From: Verrucomicrobiota bacterium | GTDB lineage: Bacteria; Verrucomicrobiota; Verrucomicrobiia; Chthoniobacterales; UBA10450 | NCBI GenBank assembly: GCA_003219225.1 | Contig: QHPZ01000173.1 | Coordinates: 1-5,286, forward strand | Length of the DNA stretch: 5,286 nucleotides | Direction of reading: 5' to 3' | Shown here: piece by piece, positions 1 to 5,226 of the stretch | How the letters are laid out: each line of letters opens with the position of its first letter | How positions within the stretch are numbered: the stretch's first letter is position 1 | Program-made: the position numbers and the translations under genes | The notes under the pieces: model-generated | What the model was told of the DNA's origin: nothing | The model's input: only the letters and a program-made list of their open reading frames with translations | Database searches by the model: none

Positions 1-835
1 GGTTATCGCGACTGCCGCCGGGGACGCAATCGCGCGCAATCAGCTCTAACACTTCATGGGCGATTACCGGCACGTGATCGGAAAAGATTTCCGCGCTGAC
101 GTCGCTGGCGCGGCACATCGCAGCGAGATGCCCGAGCAATCCGAAACCGGTGATGTCGGTCGCGGCGTGTGCGAGACGAGCTTCGCCAATCTTGCGGCCA
201 ACCTGGTTGAGCTGTGACATGGATGCGATCGTCTTCCGGGCGAGCGCGCGCGACGCAATGTTGCGCTTAATCGCCGTGGTGACGATCCCGGTGCCGAGCG
301 GTTTGGTTAAGATCAGCGCGTCGCCTGGACGCGCTTTGGCATTGGTCAGCATTTTTCCTGGATCGACAATTCCGGTGACGGCCATTCCATAAAGCGGCTC
401 GGGCGCGCGCACGGTGTGACCGCCGAGCACAGCGCAGCCGGCCTCGTGGGCCTTAGAAATGCCGCCGCGCAAAATCGTCGCGACGATATTTGCAGGGATT
501 TTTGCGTCCGGCATTCCGACGATGTTGAGCGCGCTAAGCGGTCGTCCGCCCATCGCGAACACATCGGAGAGGGCGTTGGCGGCGGCGATTTCGCCGTACT
601 GAAATGGATCGTCGACAATCGGTGTGAAGAAATCGACGGTTTGCACGAGCGCGCGACGCGCATCGAGACGGAAAACGCCGGCGTCATCGGCGGTGGCGGA
701 ACCGACGAGCACGTTGCGATCGCGCGTGACTGGTAGCTGCCGCAAAACTTGCGTCAGGGCCTGTTGGCTCAATTTGGACGCTCACCCGGCGCAGGATGAG
801 AGCGCGGTGAGTTTGCGGATTTGCTCGCGCGACAA
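1..835 (-). CDS. selD: Selenide, water dikinase SelD, selenocysteine-containing (3' end beyond window)
   Basis: SelD makes selenophosphate from selenide and ATP, the selenium donor for tRNA-Sec. From a TTG start at 835..833 the frame reads 278 residues to the window edge, interrupted only by a TGA at 784..782 (codon 18). Translated as Sec, the N-terminus reads SSCAGUASKLS; against E. coli GAGCGCKIS, Sec18 falls on catalytic Cys17, Ser20 on Cys19 and Lys21 on essential Lys20. Family motifs follow in order: DDAGVF (50-55), QTVDFFTPIVDDP (65-77), NALSDVFAMGG (87-97), LGGHTVRAPEP (137-147), TKPLGTG (177-183), TDITGFGLLGH (226-236) and PGG (272-274). The visible part is about 80% of the usual ~345 residues; the C-terminus lies off the left edge. 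The start is set by a strong AGGAGGTGA at 842-850, with an in-frame TGA stop just upstream. Identity is certain; Sec insertion is inferred from the alignment, the adjacent tRNA-Sec and a hairpin after the TGA. Confidence 0.96.
751..781 (-). promoter_or_regulatory. Candidate bacterial SECIS element in selD
   Basis: Immediately after the UGA, GCGUC (781..777) can pair with GACGC (755..751). Inside it, GCC (768-766) can pair with GGC (761-759) around an AACA loop that starts 17 nt after the UGA. That distance fits the bacterial rule that the apical loop lies roughly 16-37 nt after the codon. The fold has a large internal asymmetry and the loop lacks an obvious G/U signature. An alternative pairing of CAAAUUG with CAAGUUUUG also exists, so the exact structure is uncertain even though a SECIS is expected here. 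Confidence 0.5.
782..784 (-). other. selD: Selenocysteine codon TGA (Sec18 of SelD)
   Basis: This in-frame TGA lies in an otherwise uninterrupted SelD frame with family similarity on both sides (CAG-U-ASK). It aligns with the catalytic cysteine of Cys-type SelD enzymes, which is the usual place for Sec. A nonsense mutation at exactly this residue, beside a tRNA-Sec gene, is much less likely. Confidence 0.93.
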
Positions 836-841
836 TGCGGT

Positions 842-850
842 TCACCTCCT
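842..850 (-). promoter_or_regulatory. Strong Shine-Dalgarno that fixes the TTG start of selD
   Basis: AGGAGGTGA ends close before TTG at 835..833, with 9 nt between AGGAGG and the start codon. The TGA within this motif closes the selD frame upstream, so no start further upstream is possible. Starting at TTG includes the whole catalytic N-terminal loop. Confidence 0.8.
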
Positions 851-855
851 TTCGG

Positions 856-879
856 AAAAATTCTGCCGTCGGTGACGGC
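856..879 (-). terminator. Hairpin plus T-run between tRNA-Sec and selD (terminator or attenuator)
   Basis: On the minus strand GCCGTC (879-874), loop ACC, GACGGC (870-865) form a perfect 6-bp GC-rich hairpin. It is followed by AGAA and then TTTTT (860-856). This looks like a short intrinsic terminator, although the T-run begins 4 nt after the stem. It sits downstream of tRNA-Sec and 6 nt before the selD ribosome binding site, so it would end the tRNA transcript, attenuate selD, or both. Its activity cannot be judged from sequence alone. Confidence 0.5.
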
Positions 880-908
880 GGCAGCTACAACGGAGAGGAA
901 GAGCGAAG

Positions 909-1002
909 CGGAGAGGATAGGAATCGAACCTATCTCGCCCCGCAAAACGGAACGACAACGGTTTTGAAGACCGCGAGGGCCACCAGGCACCCTTCACTCT
1001 CC
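909..1002 (-). tRNA. selC: tRNA-Sec (anticodon UCA)
   Basis: This is the selenocysteine tRNA that is charged with Ser, converted to Sec and delivered to UGA by SelB. The 94-nt gene starts GGAGAGTG and ends with CTCTCC plus a G discriminator at 909; no CCA is encoded. The anticodon arm is CGGT-CTTCAAA-ACCG with anticodon TCA at 967..965. The variable arm is long, about 7 bp (CGTTCCG with CGGGGCG-like partner, two G-U pairs) around a T-rich loop. The T arm is ATAGG-TTCGATT-CCTAT. The acceptor has six firm pairs, a mismatch and a possible wobble at positions 7-8, close to the 8-bp arm expected for bacterial tRNA-Sec. Size, long extra arm and UCA anticodon together leave little doubt. It lies between two selenoprotein genes on the same strand, 62 nt after one and 73 nt before the other. 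Confidence 0.95.
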
Positions 1003-1015
1003 GGGAAGCGAAACG

Positions 1016-1060
1016 CTGAAAAGCTGGTCCGAGCCGGACTGGCGATTTACTGAAAAGCTG
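1016..1060. repeat. Direct repeat CTGAAAAGCTG flanking a small hairpin
   Basis: CTGAAAAGCTG occurs at 1016-1026 and again at 1050-1060. Between the copies GTCCG (1027-1031), AGC, CGGAC (1035-1039) form a 5-bp hairpin. On the minus strand the hairpin is followed by a short T run (CAGCTTTTC). The stretch is the spacer between the SelW-like stop codon and tRNA-Sec. It may be a weak terminator or a tRNA processing region, or the remnant of a small duplication; no function can be assigned. Confidence 0.4.
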
Positions 1061-1064
1061 AAAG

Positions 1065-1301
1065 CTACTTGAGCTTTTTAATCGCGCTGACGATCTGGTC
1101 GAAGTCCGGCCAGTCGCCGGAATCGAGTTTGGAGTGGAGGAGCTTGCCATGGGCACGGATTTCGAATGCGCCGCCGCTCGAGGGAATCAGGGTGAGCGAT
1201 TTGATGCGCTCGCCGAGTTCGAGAATCTGGGTCGCCAAACTGACGGCCTTCGGCGTGTAGTTTCAGACGACGCAGTATTCGATCGATACTTCGGCTTTCA
1301 C
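1065..1301 (-). CDS. SelW/Rdx-family selenoprotein (CxxU thioredoxin-like fold, 78 aa)
   Basis: Reading the TGA at 1265..1263 as Sec, the frame gives 78 residues from GTG (1301..1299) to TAG (1067..1065). The N-terminus is MKAEVSIEYCVVU followed by NYTPKAVSLA, the hallmark beta-strand plus CxxU (Cys10, Sec13) plus helix of the SelW/SelT/Rdx family. The remainder fits the family's short alpha/beta domain: SLTLIPSSGGAFEI, then GKLLHSKLDSGDWPD, then a C-terminal IKKLK helix. Length matches bacterial SelW-like proteins (about 75-95 aa). Members are presumed cytosolic thiol/selenol redox proteins; the true substrate is unknown. AAGGAG at 1308-1313, 6 nt before GTG, fixes the start. A gene caller that treats TGA as a stop sees only a fragment on each side. 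It lies directly upstream of tRNA-Sec and selD on the same strand. Family assignment is firm, cellular role is not. Confidence 0.93.
1233..1255 (-). promoter_or_regulatory. Bacterial SECIS hairpin of the SelW-like gene
   Basis: Seven nucleotides after the UGA, CGCCGAA (1255-1249) pairs fully with UUUGGCG (1239-1233; one G-U pair). The loop is nine bases, GGCCGUCAG. The loop occupies nt 15-23 after the UGA and starts with GG, features expected of SelB-binding bacterial SECIS hairpins, in which a G lies at the start of the apical loop. Nothing else in the region needs this structure. Confidence 0.75.
1263..1265 (-). other. Selenocysteine codon TGA (Sec13 of SelW-like protein)
   Basis: This in-frame TGA forms the U of a CVVU redox motif. 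The surrounding sequence (IEYCVVU-NYTPKA) matches the family pattern in which this position is Cys or Sec. The frame stays open for 65 more sense codons after it. Confidence 0.92.
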
Positions 1302-1323
1302 CGCGAGCTCCTTTCCGAGGTGA

Positions 1324-1352
1324 AAGCTATCGGCGCGGCAGAAGGCGGTCAA
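1324..1352 (-). promoter_or_regulatory. Possible promoter for the selenium cluster
   Basis: On the minus strand TTGACC (1352-1347), a 17-nt spacer and TAGCTT (1329-1324) resemble a sigma-70-type promoter. The -35 matches 5 of 6 positions and the -10 matches 3 of 6. Transcription would start near 1317, just before the ribosome binding site of the SelW-like gene. No comparable promoter is apparent before tRNA-Sec or selD, so co-transcription of all three is plausible. Confidence 0.4.
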
Positions 1353-1380
1353 GGCGTGCGGCGCGTTTGCGCATGTCAAT

Positions 1381-1406
1381 CCCTCGGTCGCCGCGGCGAC
1401 CGAGGG
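1381..1406. repeat. Perfect 26-bp GC-rich palindrome between the two gene blocks
   Basis: Thirteen bases starting CCCTCGGTCGCC are followed directly by their exact reverse complement, giving a hairpin with up to 12 bp of stem. It lies about 50 nt past the stop codon of the beta-barrel gene and upstream of the selenium cluster promoter. Neither strand has a T-run after it, so it is not a standard intrinsic terminator. It may be a U-less terminator, an mRNA 3'-end stabiliser, or a copy of a dispersed palindromic repeat. Confidence 0.65.
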
Positions 1407-1455
1407 ACCACATGCTCCTATGAAAAATGTACAGCCGCTGCGCGACAGCGTGCTG

Positions 1456-2223
1456 TCAGAAGGCAAAGTTCAGGCCGCTGCGGATCATGGTGAAATTGTT
1501 TTGCGGGCCATCGATCACGCCCCAGCTCAAATCGTTCGTCCAGCCGATGTGGCGGGTGAAGCGAACCTCAAGCCCGAACCCGAGCTGACCAAGCGCTTTT
1601 GTGTCGCCGTCAAAATGATGGCTGCGAGCGTTGACCGTCGGAAATTCGTTCGGCAAACCGGCGATGGGCTGCGTCTGTACCGAATCGCTCTCGCCGCCGC
1701 CGAAGATGGCGCCGCCGCCGGCCCAAGCGTATGGCGCGAAGCGGCTGCAGCGAATCGGATAGCGCAGCGTCACCGTGCCGAGCACTGCGCCGACGGCACG
1801 CTCCCGATCGATGTTGCGTCCAACGAAAACGCCGCGGAGCGGCTGCAGATCGATGAAAAAACTGCGCTTGTGGGCATCGAGCACCAAACCTTCGAGGCCG
1901 AGGCCGACGTAACGGCAAAAGAAATATTTGATGTCGCCGCCGCCGCCCCAGGCGTGATCGTTGCCGATGTAGCGGTCGAACGAGCCGCCGACGGTGTGCC
2001 CTTCAGTCGTGCTCTGAATGAGATCGGCGATATCGAGATTGGGATTGTAATCGGTATTGGTGAAGACGTAGGTGCCCCAAAGATTCACGTTCCATTCGGA
2101 ATCGCGGTACCACTCCGGACACGACGCAGGCGCGACGGCTTGTTTCATTTCGTATCCCCCGGCGTGAAGGAACTGAGCGGAACAGATGGCTAAGATCGAC
2201 AATGTGACGGTGAGTCGTTTCAT
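1456..2223 (-). CDS. Outer-membrane beta-barrel protein (255 aa, hypothetical)
   Basis: The protein starts MKRLTVTLSILAICSAQFLHA, a clear Sec signal peptide with probable cleavage after Ala21. The mature part shows alternating polar and hydrophobic strands with Gly/aromatic patterning, for example WNVNLWGTYVFT, GGSFDRYIG, WGGGGDIKYFF, YVGLGLEGLVLD, APYAWAGGGAIFGGG, LGQLGFGLEVRFT, HIGWTNDLSWGV, and a C-terminal strand SGLNFAF ending in Phe, as recognised by the BAM complex. It resembles small OmpA-like 8-strand barrels (about 230 residues mature), but no specific family or ligand is recognised. ATG at 2223..2221 has no clear Shine-Dalgarno; the start is chosen because it gives the complete signal peptide. 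It begins 18 nt after the broken outer-membrane gene and is probably co-transcribed with it. Confidence 0.85.
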   Translation of the reverse strand: MKRLTVTLSILAICSAQFLHAGGYEMKQAVAPASCPEWYRDSEWNVNLWGTYVFTNTDYNPNLDIADLIQSTTEGHTVGGSFDRYIGNDHAWGGGGDIKYFFCRYVGLGLEGLVLDAHKRSFFIDLQPLRGVFVGRNIDRERAVGAVLGTVTLRYPIRCSRFAPYAWAGGGAIFGGGESDSVQTQPIAGLPNEFPTVNARSHHFDGDTKALGQLGFGLEVRFTRHIGWTNDLSWGVIDGPQNNFTMIRSGLNFAF

Positions 2224-2241
2224 GGAATGGGCGTGTTTGGG

Positions 2242-3116
2242 TTAACGATTGCGTGTTGAGACGGGAGCTTCCGCTTCGGGACCAGTGGCAGGCCCCAGCA
2301 ACAACGAAAAGATTGCGAACGCCTGGACACGGGGCGAATCGTCGGTGCAGCCGAACAATGGCGAAACGTCGATACGCGTACTGCGCGAGGGCTTCCAGGC
2401 GAGAGTCGGACCGATAACAAAACTGTGCTCGGGTTCATCGCGGGTCGCAGCCGTGGTGAAGTTTTTGTATTGCATCTCAATGCCGACCTTGAGCCGCTCG
2501 GCTGGGAGCAGAACCGGCGTGACCGCGCTCTGCGCGAAGCCCCATTCTCGGCCGCGATCGCCTTGCACTTCCTGCTCGAAGAACCAATTCATCGCCCACT
2601 CGAGCCGTTCACCAAAATCCTGGGCCAGCAGCAGGCGCGCCTCCCACGCGTCCGGCCGTTCAGGTGGACCGCTTTCTTCCTCCTCTTCGCCCCCCATCTC
2701 GCCGGGCGGCATCACTTCTTCGTGGCGAATGGGTCCCGTGCCGAACTTGTATTCGGCGAAAATTGTCGGGTTAAGCGGAATCTTGCAATGCCAAGCCGAT
2801 AAGGCAAGCCCATCTCGACTTCCTGCGTGAAGATGTGGTCCGGCGGTCCGTGGCGAAACGCGTCGCCTTCGTAGAGCTCACCGATGAAAAATGTCCAGGG
2901 CGGCAACACATACGCGGTAAGCAATGGCGAAAAGCGCGTGCGCGAAATGCCGGGCGGCGCGCCGTAAGCGCTTGGGATTTCTTCGCCGCTAATCACGACG
3001 CTTTCTGCGGCTGCTTCCTGCGCGTGAACCGATTTGGGAAAGGCGGTGAAGAAGAGCAACGGGGCAACGGCGATGGCGGACTTGATGCGCCGGTAGCGAG
3101 GTGTGTTGGCAGGCAT
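2242..3116 (-). pseudogene. Frame-disrupted outer-membrane (beta-barrel-like) protein gene
   Basis: Two pieces appear as separate frames: 3116..2712 (134 codons) and a frame ending at TAA 2244..2242 whose first ATG is at 2715. They overlap by ATGA, but this is not a natural gene pair. The first piece has a signal peptide (cleavage near VHA-QE, residue 32) and barrel-like text (SPLLTAYVLPPWTFFIGELY, FTQEVEMGLPYRLGIA). After residue 111 it becomes out-of-frame text rich in Arg, Ser and Thr. The other frame carries good coding text well before its ATG, from 2784: KIPLNPTIFAEYKFGTGP, then an acidic patch (GEEEEE), LLLAQDFGERLEWAMNWFFEQEV and VIGPTLAWKPS. The join at 2784-2790 therefore marks a frameshift, possibly with loss of an internal segment. 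A sequencing error is possible. A function in envelope transport or metal response is suggested only by the upstream two-component system. Confidence 0.75.
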
Positions 3117-3123
3117 GGGCTCG

Positions 3124-3147
3124 GATCATTACAATTTTGTAATGATC
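3124..3147. promoter_or_regulatory. Perfect palindrome, candidate CopR/CusR-type operator
   Basis: GATCATTACAA (3124-3134), TT, then the exact reverse complement (3137-3147). The core TTACAA-N2-TTGTAA has the same architecture as the CusR box TGACAA-N2-TTGTCA and resembles Pseudomonas cop boxes. It lies between the sensor kinase stop (3181) and the downstream outer-membrane gene start (3116), next to a CopR/CusR-type regulator. A TAAAAT at 3164..3159 (minus) could be a -10 element just upstream, though no good -35 goes with it. The palindrome ends only 7 nt before the ATG, so it may act as an operator in the leader, or the real start lies downstream. An RNA hairpin role cannot be excluded. 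Confidence 0.6.
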
Positions 3148-3180
3148 GAGGCAAGCGGATTTTACCGCGACTTCCTCGCC

Positions 3181-4569
3181 CTAGCCCGTCGATGGAAACG
3201 TGAGCACGACCGTAGTGCCACGCCCGAGCTCGCTCTCAATCTGCACGGAGCCTTGGTGAAGATCGACAATCGATTTTACAAGCGCGAGACCGAGCCCCGC
3301 GCCTTGGGAGCTGCGCGAGGCCTCAGCGCGGTAGAAACGGTCGAATACGCGCGGCAAATGTTCCGGCTCAATGCCGCGGCCGTTGTCTTTGACCGCGACT
3401 TCGGTGCAGCCATTGCGCCGGGCGATCGCAACCGTAATTCTGCCGCCATCAGGCGTGAAACGAAGCGCGTTTTCGATCAGATTACTGACCGCACGACTAA
3501 AGAGGAGCGAATCGCCATTGATTTTCCCTTCGCCGGAGCATTCGATCTCAATCCGCCTATCCTCCGCGGCCGCATGATAGAAGGCGACGATCTTTTCCGC
3601 AGCGATGCGAGCGTCGAAAGGCTTGCGTTCGATCTCTTCGCGCGCCGCATCTGCGCGGGCGAGGAAGAGAAGGTTTTCCACGATATGCGATAGCCGTTCG
3701 CATTCCGCCGCCGCAGTCTCGAGCACTTCCCGGTATTCGGCCGATGTGCGCTCGCGGGTCAGGGCCACCTGGGCGGTGCCGAGAATATTTCCGAGCGGGG
3801 TGCGAAGTTCGTGGGCAAGATCGCCGGAGAACTGAGAAAGCCGGTTAAACGAATCCTCCAGCCGATTGAGCATTGCATCGAAAGCTTGGGCCAGCGGTTG
3901 CAGCTCGCGTGGCCATCGGCGAGGCTGGATTCGCTCGTTCAGATGCGTCGGTGTGATGCGCGTGAGCACCGCGGTCATTTCAGTGAGCGGTCGCAAACCG
4001 CGTCTTGCAACGGTGACCGACACGAGCACTGAAAGGACAACGCTGCACGCCGCCACCAACGCCACCAGTGCGCCGAAGTTTTTCATGAATTGGTCATCGG
4101 CCGACCTGTCCTGCGCGATTTGAATTGTGTAGAGCTGGCCCGCATTTTCGCCGGTCGCGACGACGAGTGAGAAAAGTTTCGAGTCGGTCCGGTAGTTTGT
4201 TGGAGCGAGAGGTGTTGATTGTTGCGGGCGTGGGAAAACGTTCACCGGCAGTAGGCGGACCATGCTCGGCGTTTCGCTGAGGGTGTTTCCGCGCGGGTCG
4301 AGGAGGCGGATCCAGTAAACGCCATGTTCACCGGCGCGCCGCGCATGCACCTCCGCGTCGATCAGCTTGGGCCCGTCGATGTTTTGCAGGTCGCCGAGGA
4401 GAGCGACGGCTTTGTCGGCCAGCACGGCATTGTCCTCCTCGAAAGCGTGCCGAACGACGAGCCAATAAAATACACCCAGGCCGCAGGAGAGAAGGAGGAT
4501 CGACGCGGCCGTGAAAAGCAAGACCAGTTGCGAGCTGATCGAGCGCGGCTCAGCTGGCTTTGAGAACAT
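3181..4569 (-). CDS. Heavy-metal-type sensor histidine kinase (CusS/CopS-like, 462 aa)
   Basis: Inner-membrane sensor that phosphorylates the adjacent response regulator. From MFSKPAEPRSISSQL the order is TM1 (about 14-39), a periplasmic sensor region (about 40-164), TM2 (about 165-188), HAMP (about 188-240), dimerisation/phosphoacceptor domain with H253 in GDLAHELRTPLGNILG, and an HATPase domain with N-box NLIENALRFTPDGG (363-376), G1 box DNGRGIE (395-401), F box FDRFYRAEASRS and G2 box GAGLGLALVKSI (423-434). The LSQFSGDLAHELRTPL text, the YREVLETAAAECERLSHIVENLLFLARA helix and overall length match the CusS/CopS/SilS group. The frame extends to 4653, but those 28 residues lack family resemblance and lie inside the regulator gene. 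Starting at 4569 leaves a 20-bp overlap with the regulator, typical for translationally coupled pairs. The ligand is inferred as a metal ion from family only. Confidence 0.92.
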   Translation of the reverse strand: MFSKPAEPRSISSQLVLLFTAASILLLSCGLGVFYWLVVRHAFEEDNAVLADKAVALLGDLQNIDGPKLIDAEVHARRAGEHGVYWIRLLDPRGNTLSETPSMVRLLPVNVFPRPQQSTPLAPTNYRTDSKLFSLVVATGENAGQLYTIQIAQDRSADDQFMKNFGALVALVAACSVVLSVLVSVTVARRGLRPLTEMTAVLTRITPTHLNERIQPRRWPRELQPLAQAFDAMLNRLEDSFNRLSQFSGDLAHELRTPLGNILGTAQVALTRERTSAEYREVLETAAAECERLSHIVENLLFLARADAAREEIERKPFDARIAAEKIVAFYHAAAEDRRIEIECSGEGKINGDSLLFSRAVSNLIENALRFTPDGGRITVAIARRNGCTEVAVKDNGRGIEPEHLPRVFDRFYRAEASRSSQGAGLGLALVKSIVDLHQGSVQIESELGRGTTVVLTFPSTG

Positions 4570-5221
4570 AGCCGATCCCGCGAATTGTATGGACAAGCTT
4601 CTTCTCGAACGGGTCGTCCACCTTTGCGCGCAGTCGTCGCACGACGACGTCAACGACGTTTGTGTCGGTCTTGAAATCTATGTCCCAGACGTGCTCGGCG
4701 ATCTCGGCGCGCGAGACGACCTGACCAGCAGAACGGACGAGGTGAGCGAGCAAACGAAATTCTTTCGGCGTGAGATTCAATGGCATGCCAGCACGGACGG
4801 CGCGGTGGTGGCGCGTATCGACGTCCAAGTCCTCGATGCGGAGGTGTTCGTCGCGCTGTGCTGGGGAGCGTCGCAGCAACGAGCGCAAGCGCGCGAGCAG
4901 TTCGGGGAAGGCGAACGGCTTCACCAGGTAATCGTCCGCGCCCAGTTCGAGACCCTTCACACGATCGCGGACGCTGTCGCGTGCGGTCAGAAAAAGAACA
5001 GGCGTGCGAACCCCCTCTCGACGAAGCGCAGCGAGGACTTGCCACCCGTCCTTCTTTGGCAACATGATATCAATGATGAGGAGATCAAAGCGTTGGTTGC
5101 GCGCGAGGCGCAGGCCGGCTTCGCCATCGGCGGCTGCTTCCACATCGTAGCCTGCCTCGCACAGACCTTTCGCCAGAAAGGCAACGGTTTTGTCCTCGTC
5201 TTCAACAACAAGGATGCGCAC
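4550..5221 (-). CDS. OmpR/PhoB-family response regulator, CopR/CusR-like (223 aa)
   Basis: DNA-binding partner of the downstream sensor kinase. The receiver domain (1-115) has the acidic pocket E7/D8, phosphoacceptor D51 in DLLIIDIMLPKKDGW, switch T79 in FLTARD and K101 in LVKPFAFPELLARLR. The C-terminal winged helix (about 127-220) contains LNLTPKEFRLLAHLVRSAGQVVSR, the recognition-helix region TNVVDVVVRRLRAKVD, and the wing HTIRGIGYVL. The text (SVRDRVKGLELGADDYLVKPFAF, HVWDIDFKTDTNVVDV) is that of the heavy-metal response regulator group. The start is GTG at 5221..5219, which gives the canonical MRILVVEDE. A good AGGAGG lies too far upstream (5240-5245) for this GTG, so the exact start has some doubt. 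First gene of a run with the kinase and two outer-membrane genes. Confidence 0.93.
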   Translation of the reverse strand: MRILVVEDEDKTVAFLAKGLCEAGYDVEAAADGEAGLRLARNQRFDLLIIDIMLPKKDGWQVLAALRREGVRTPVLFLTARDSVRDRVKGLELGADDYLVKPFAFPELLARLRSLLRRSPAQRDEHLRIEDLDVDTRHHRAVRAGMPLNLTPKEFRLLAHLVRSAGQVVSRAEIAEHVWDIDFKTDTNVVDVVVRRLRAKVDDPFEKKLVHTIRGIGYVLKAS

Positions 5222-5226
5222 GCGTT

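Noticed and set aside
346..687. Minus-strand 113-codon open frame
   Set aside because: It overlaps selD in another frame; the SelD translation explains the whole stretch.
782..784. TGA in selD as a disabling stop (pseudogene)
   Set aside because: It aligns with the catalytic Cys of SelD, tRNA-Sec is adjacent, and the rest of the gene is intact with no other damage.
1330..1416. Small minus-strand ORF (about 28 codons) after TAGGAGC
   Set aside because: Spacing from AGGAG to ATG is only about 1 nt, it runs through the GC palindrome, and its product is low-complexity and Arg-rich.
1263..1466. Minus-strand 67-codon frame ending at the TGA
   Set aside because: It is the N-terminal fragment of the SelW-like gene plus untranslated upstream sequence; the true start is GTG at 1301.
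1134..1493. Plus-strand open frame of 119 codons over the SelW-like gene
   Set aside because: No recognisable domain; it is antisense to a convincing selenoprotein with ribosome binding site and SECIS.
1420..2193. Long plus-strand open frame of 257 codons
   Set aside because: It lies antisense to the beta-barrel gene, has Ala/Glu/Val-rich text without domains, and arises from the codon bias of the opposite strand.
2242..2715. Independent 157-residue gene starting MMPPGEMGG
   Set aside because: Strong coding text in the same frame extends upstream of this ATG to at least 2784, so it is the 3' part of the broken gene.
4570..4653. Upstream 28-residue extension of the sensor kinase
   Set aside because: It lacks resemblance to CusS-type N-termini and lies within the end of the regulator gene; MFSKP at 4569 directly precedes the first membrane segment.
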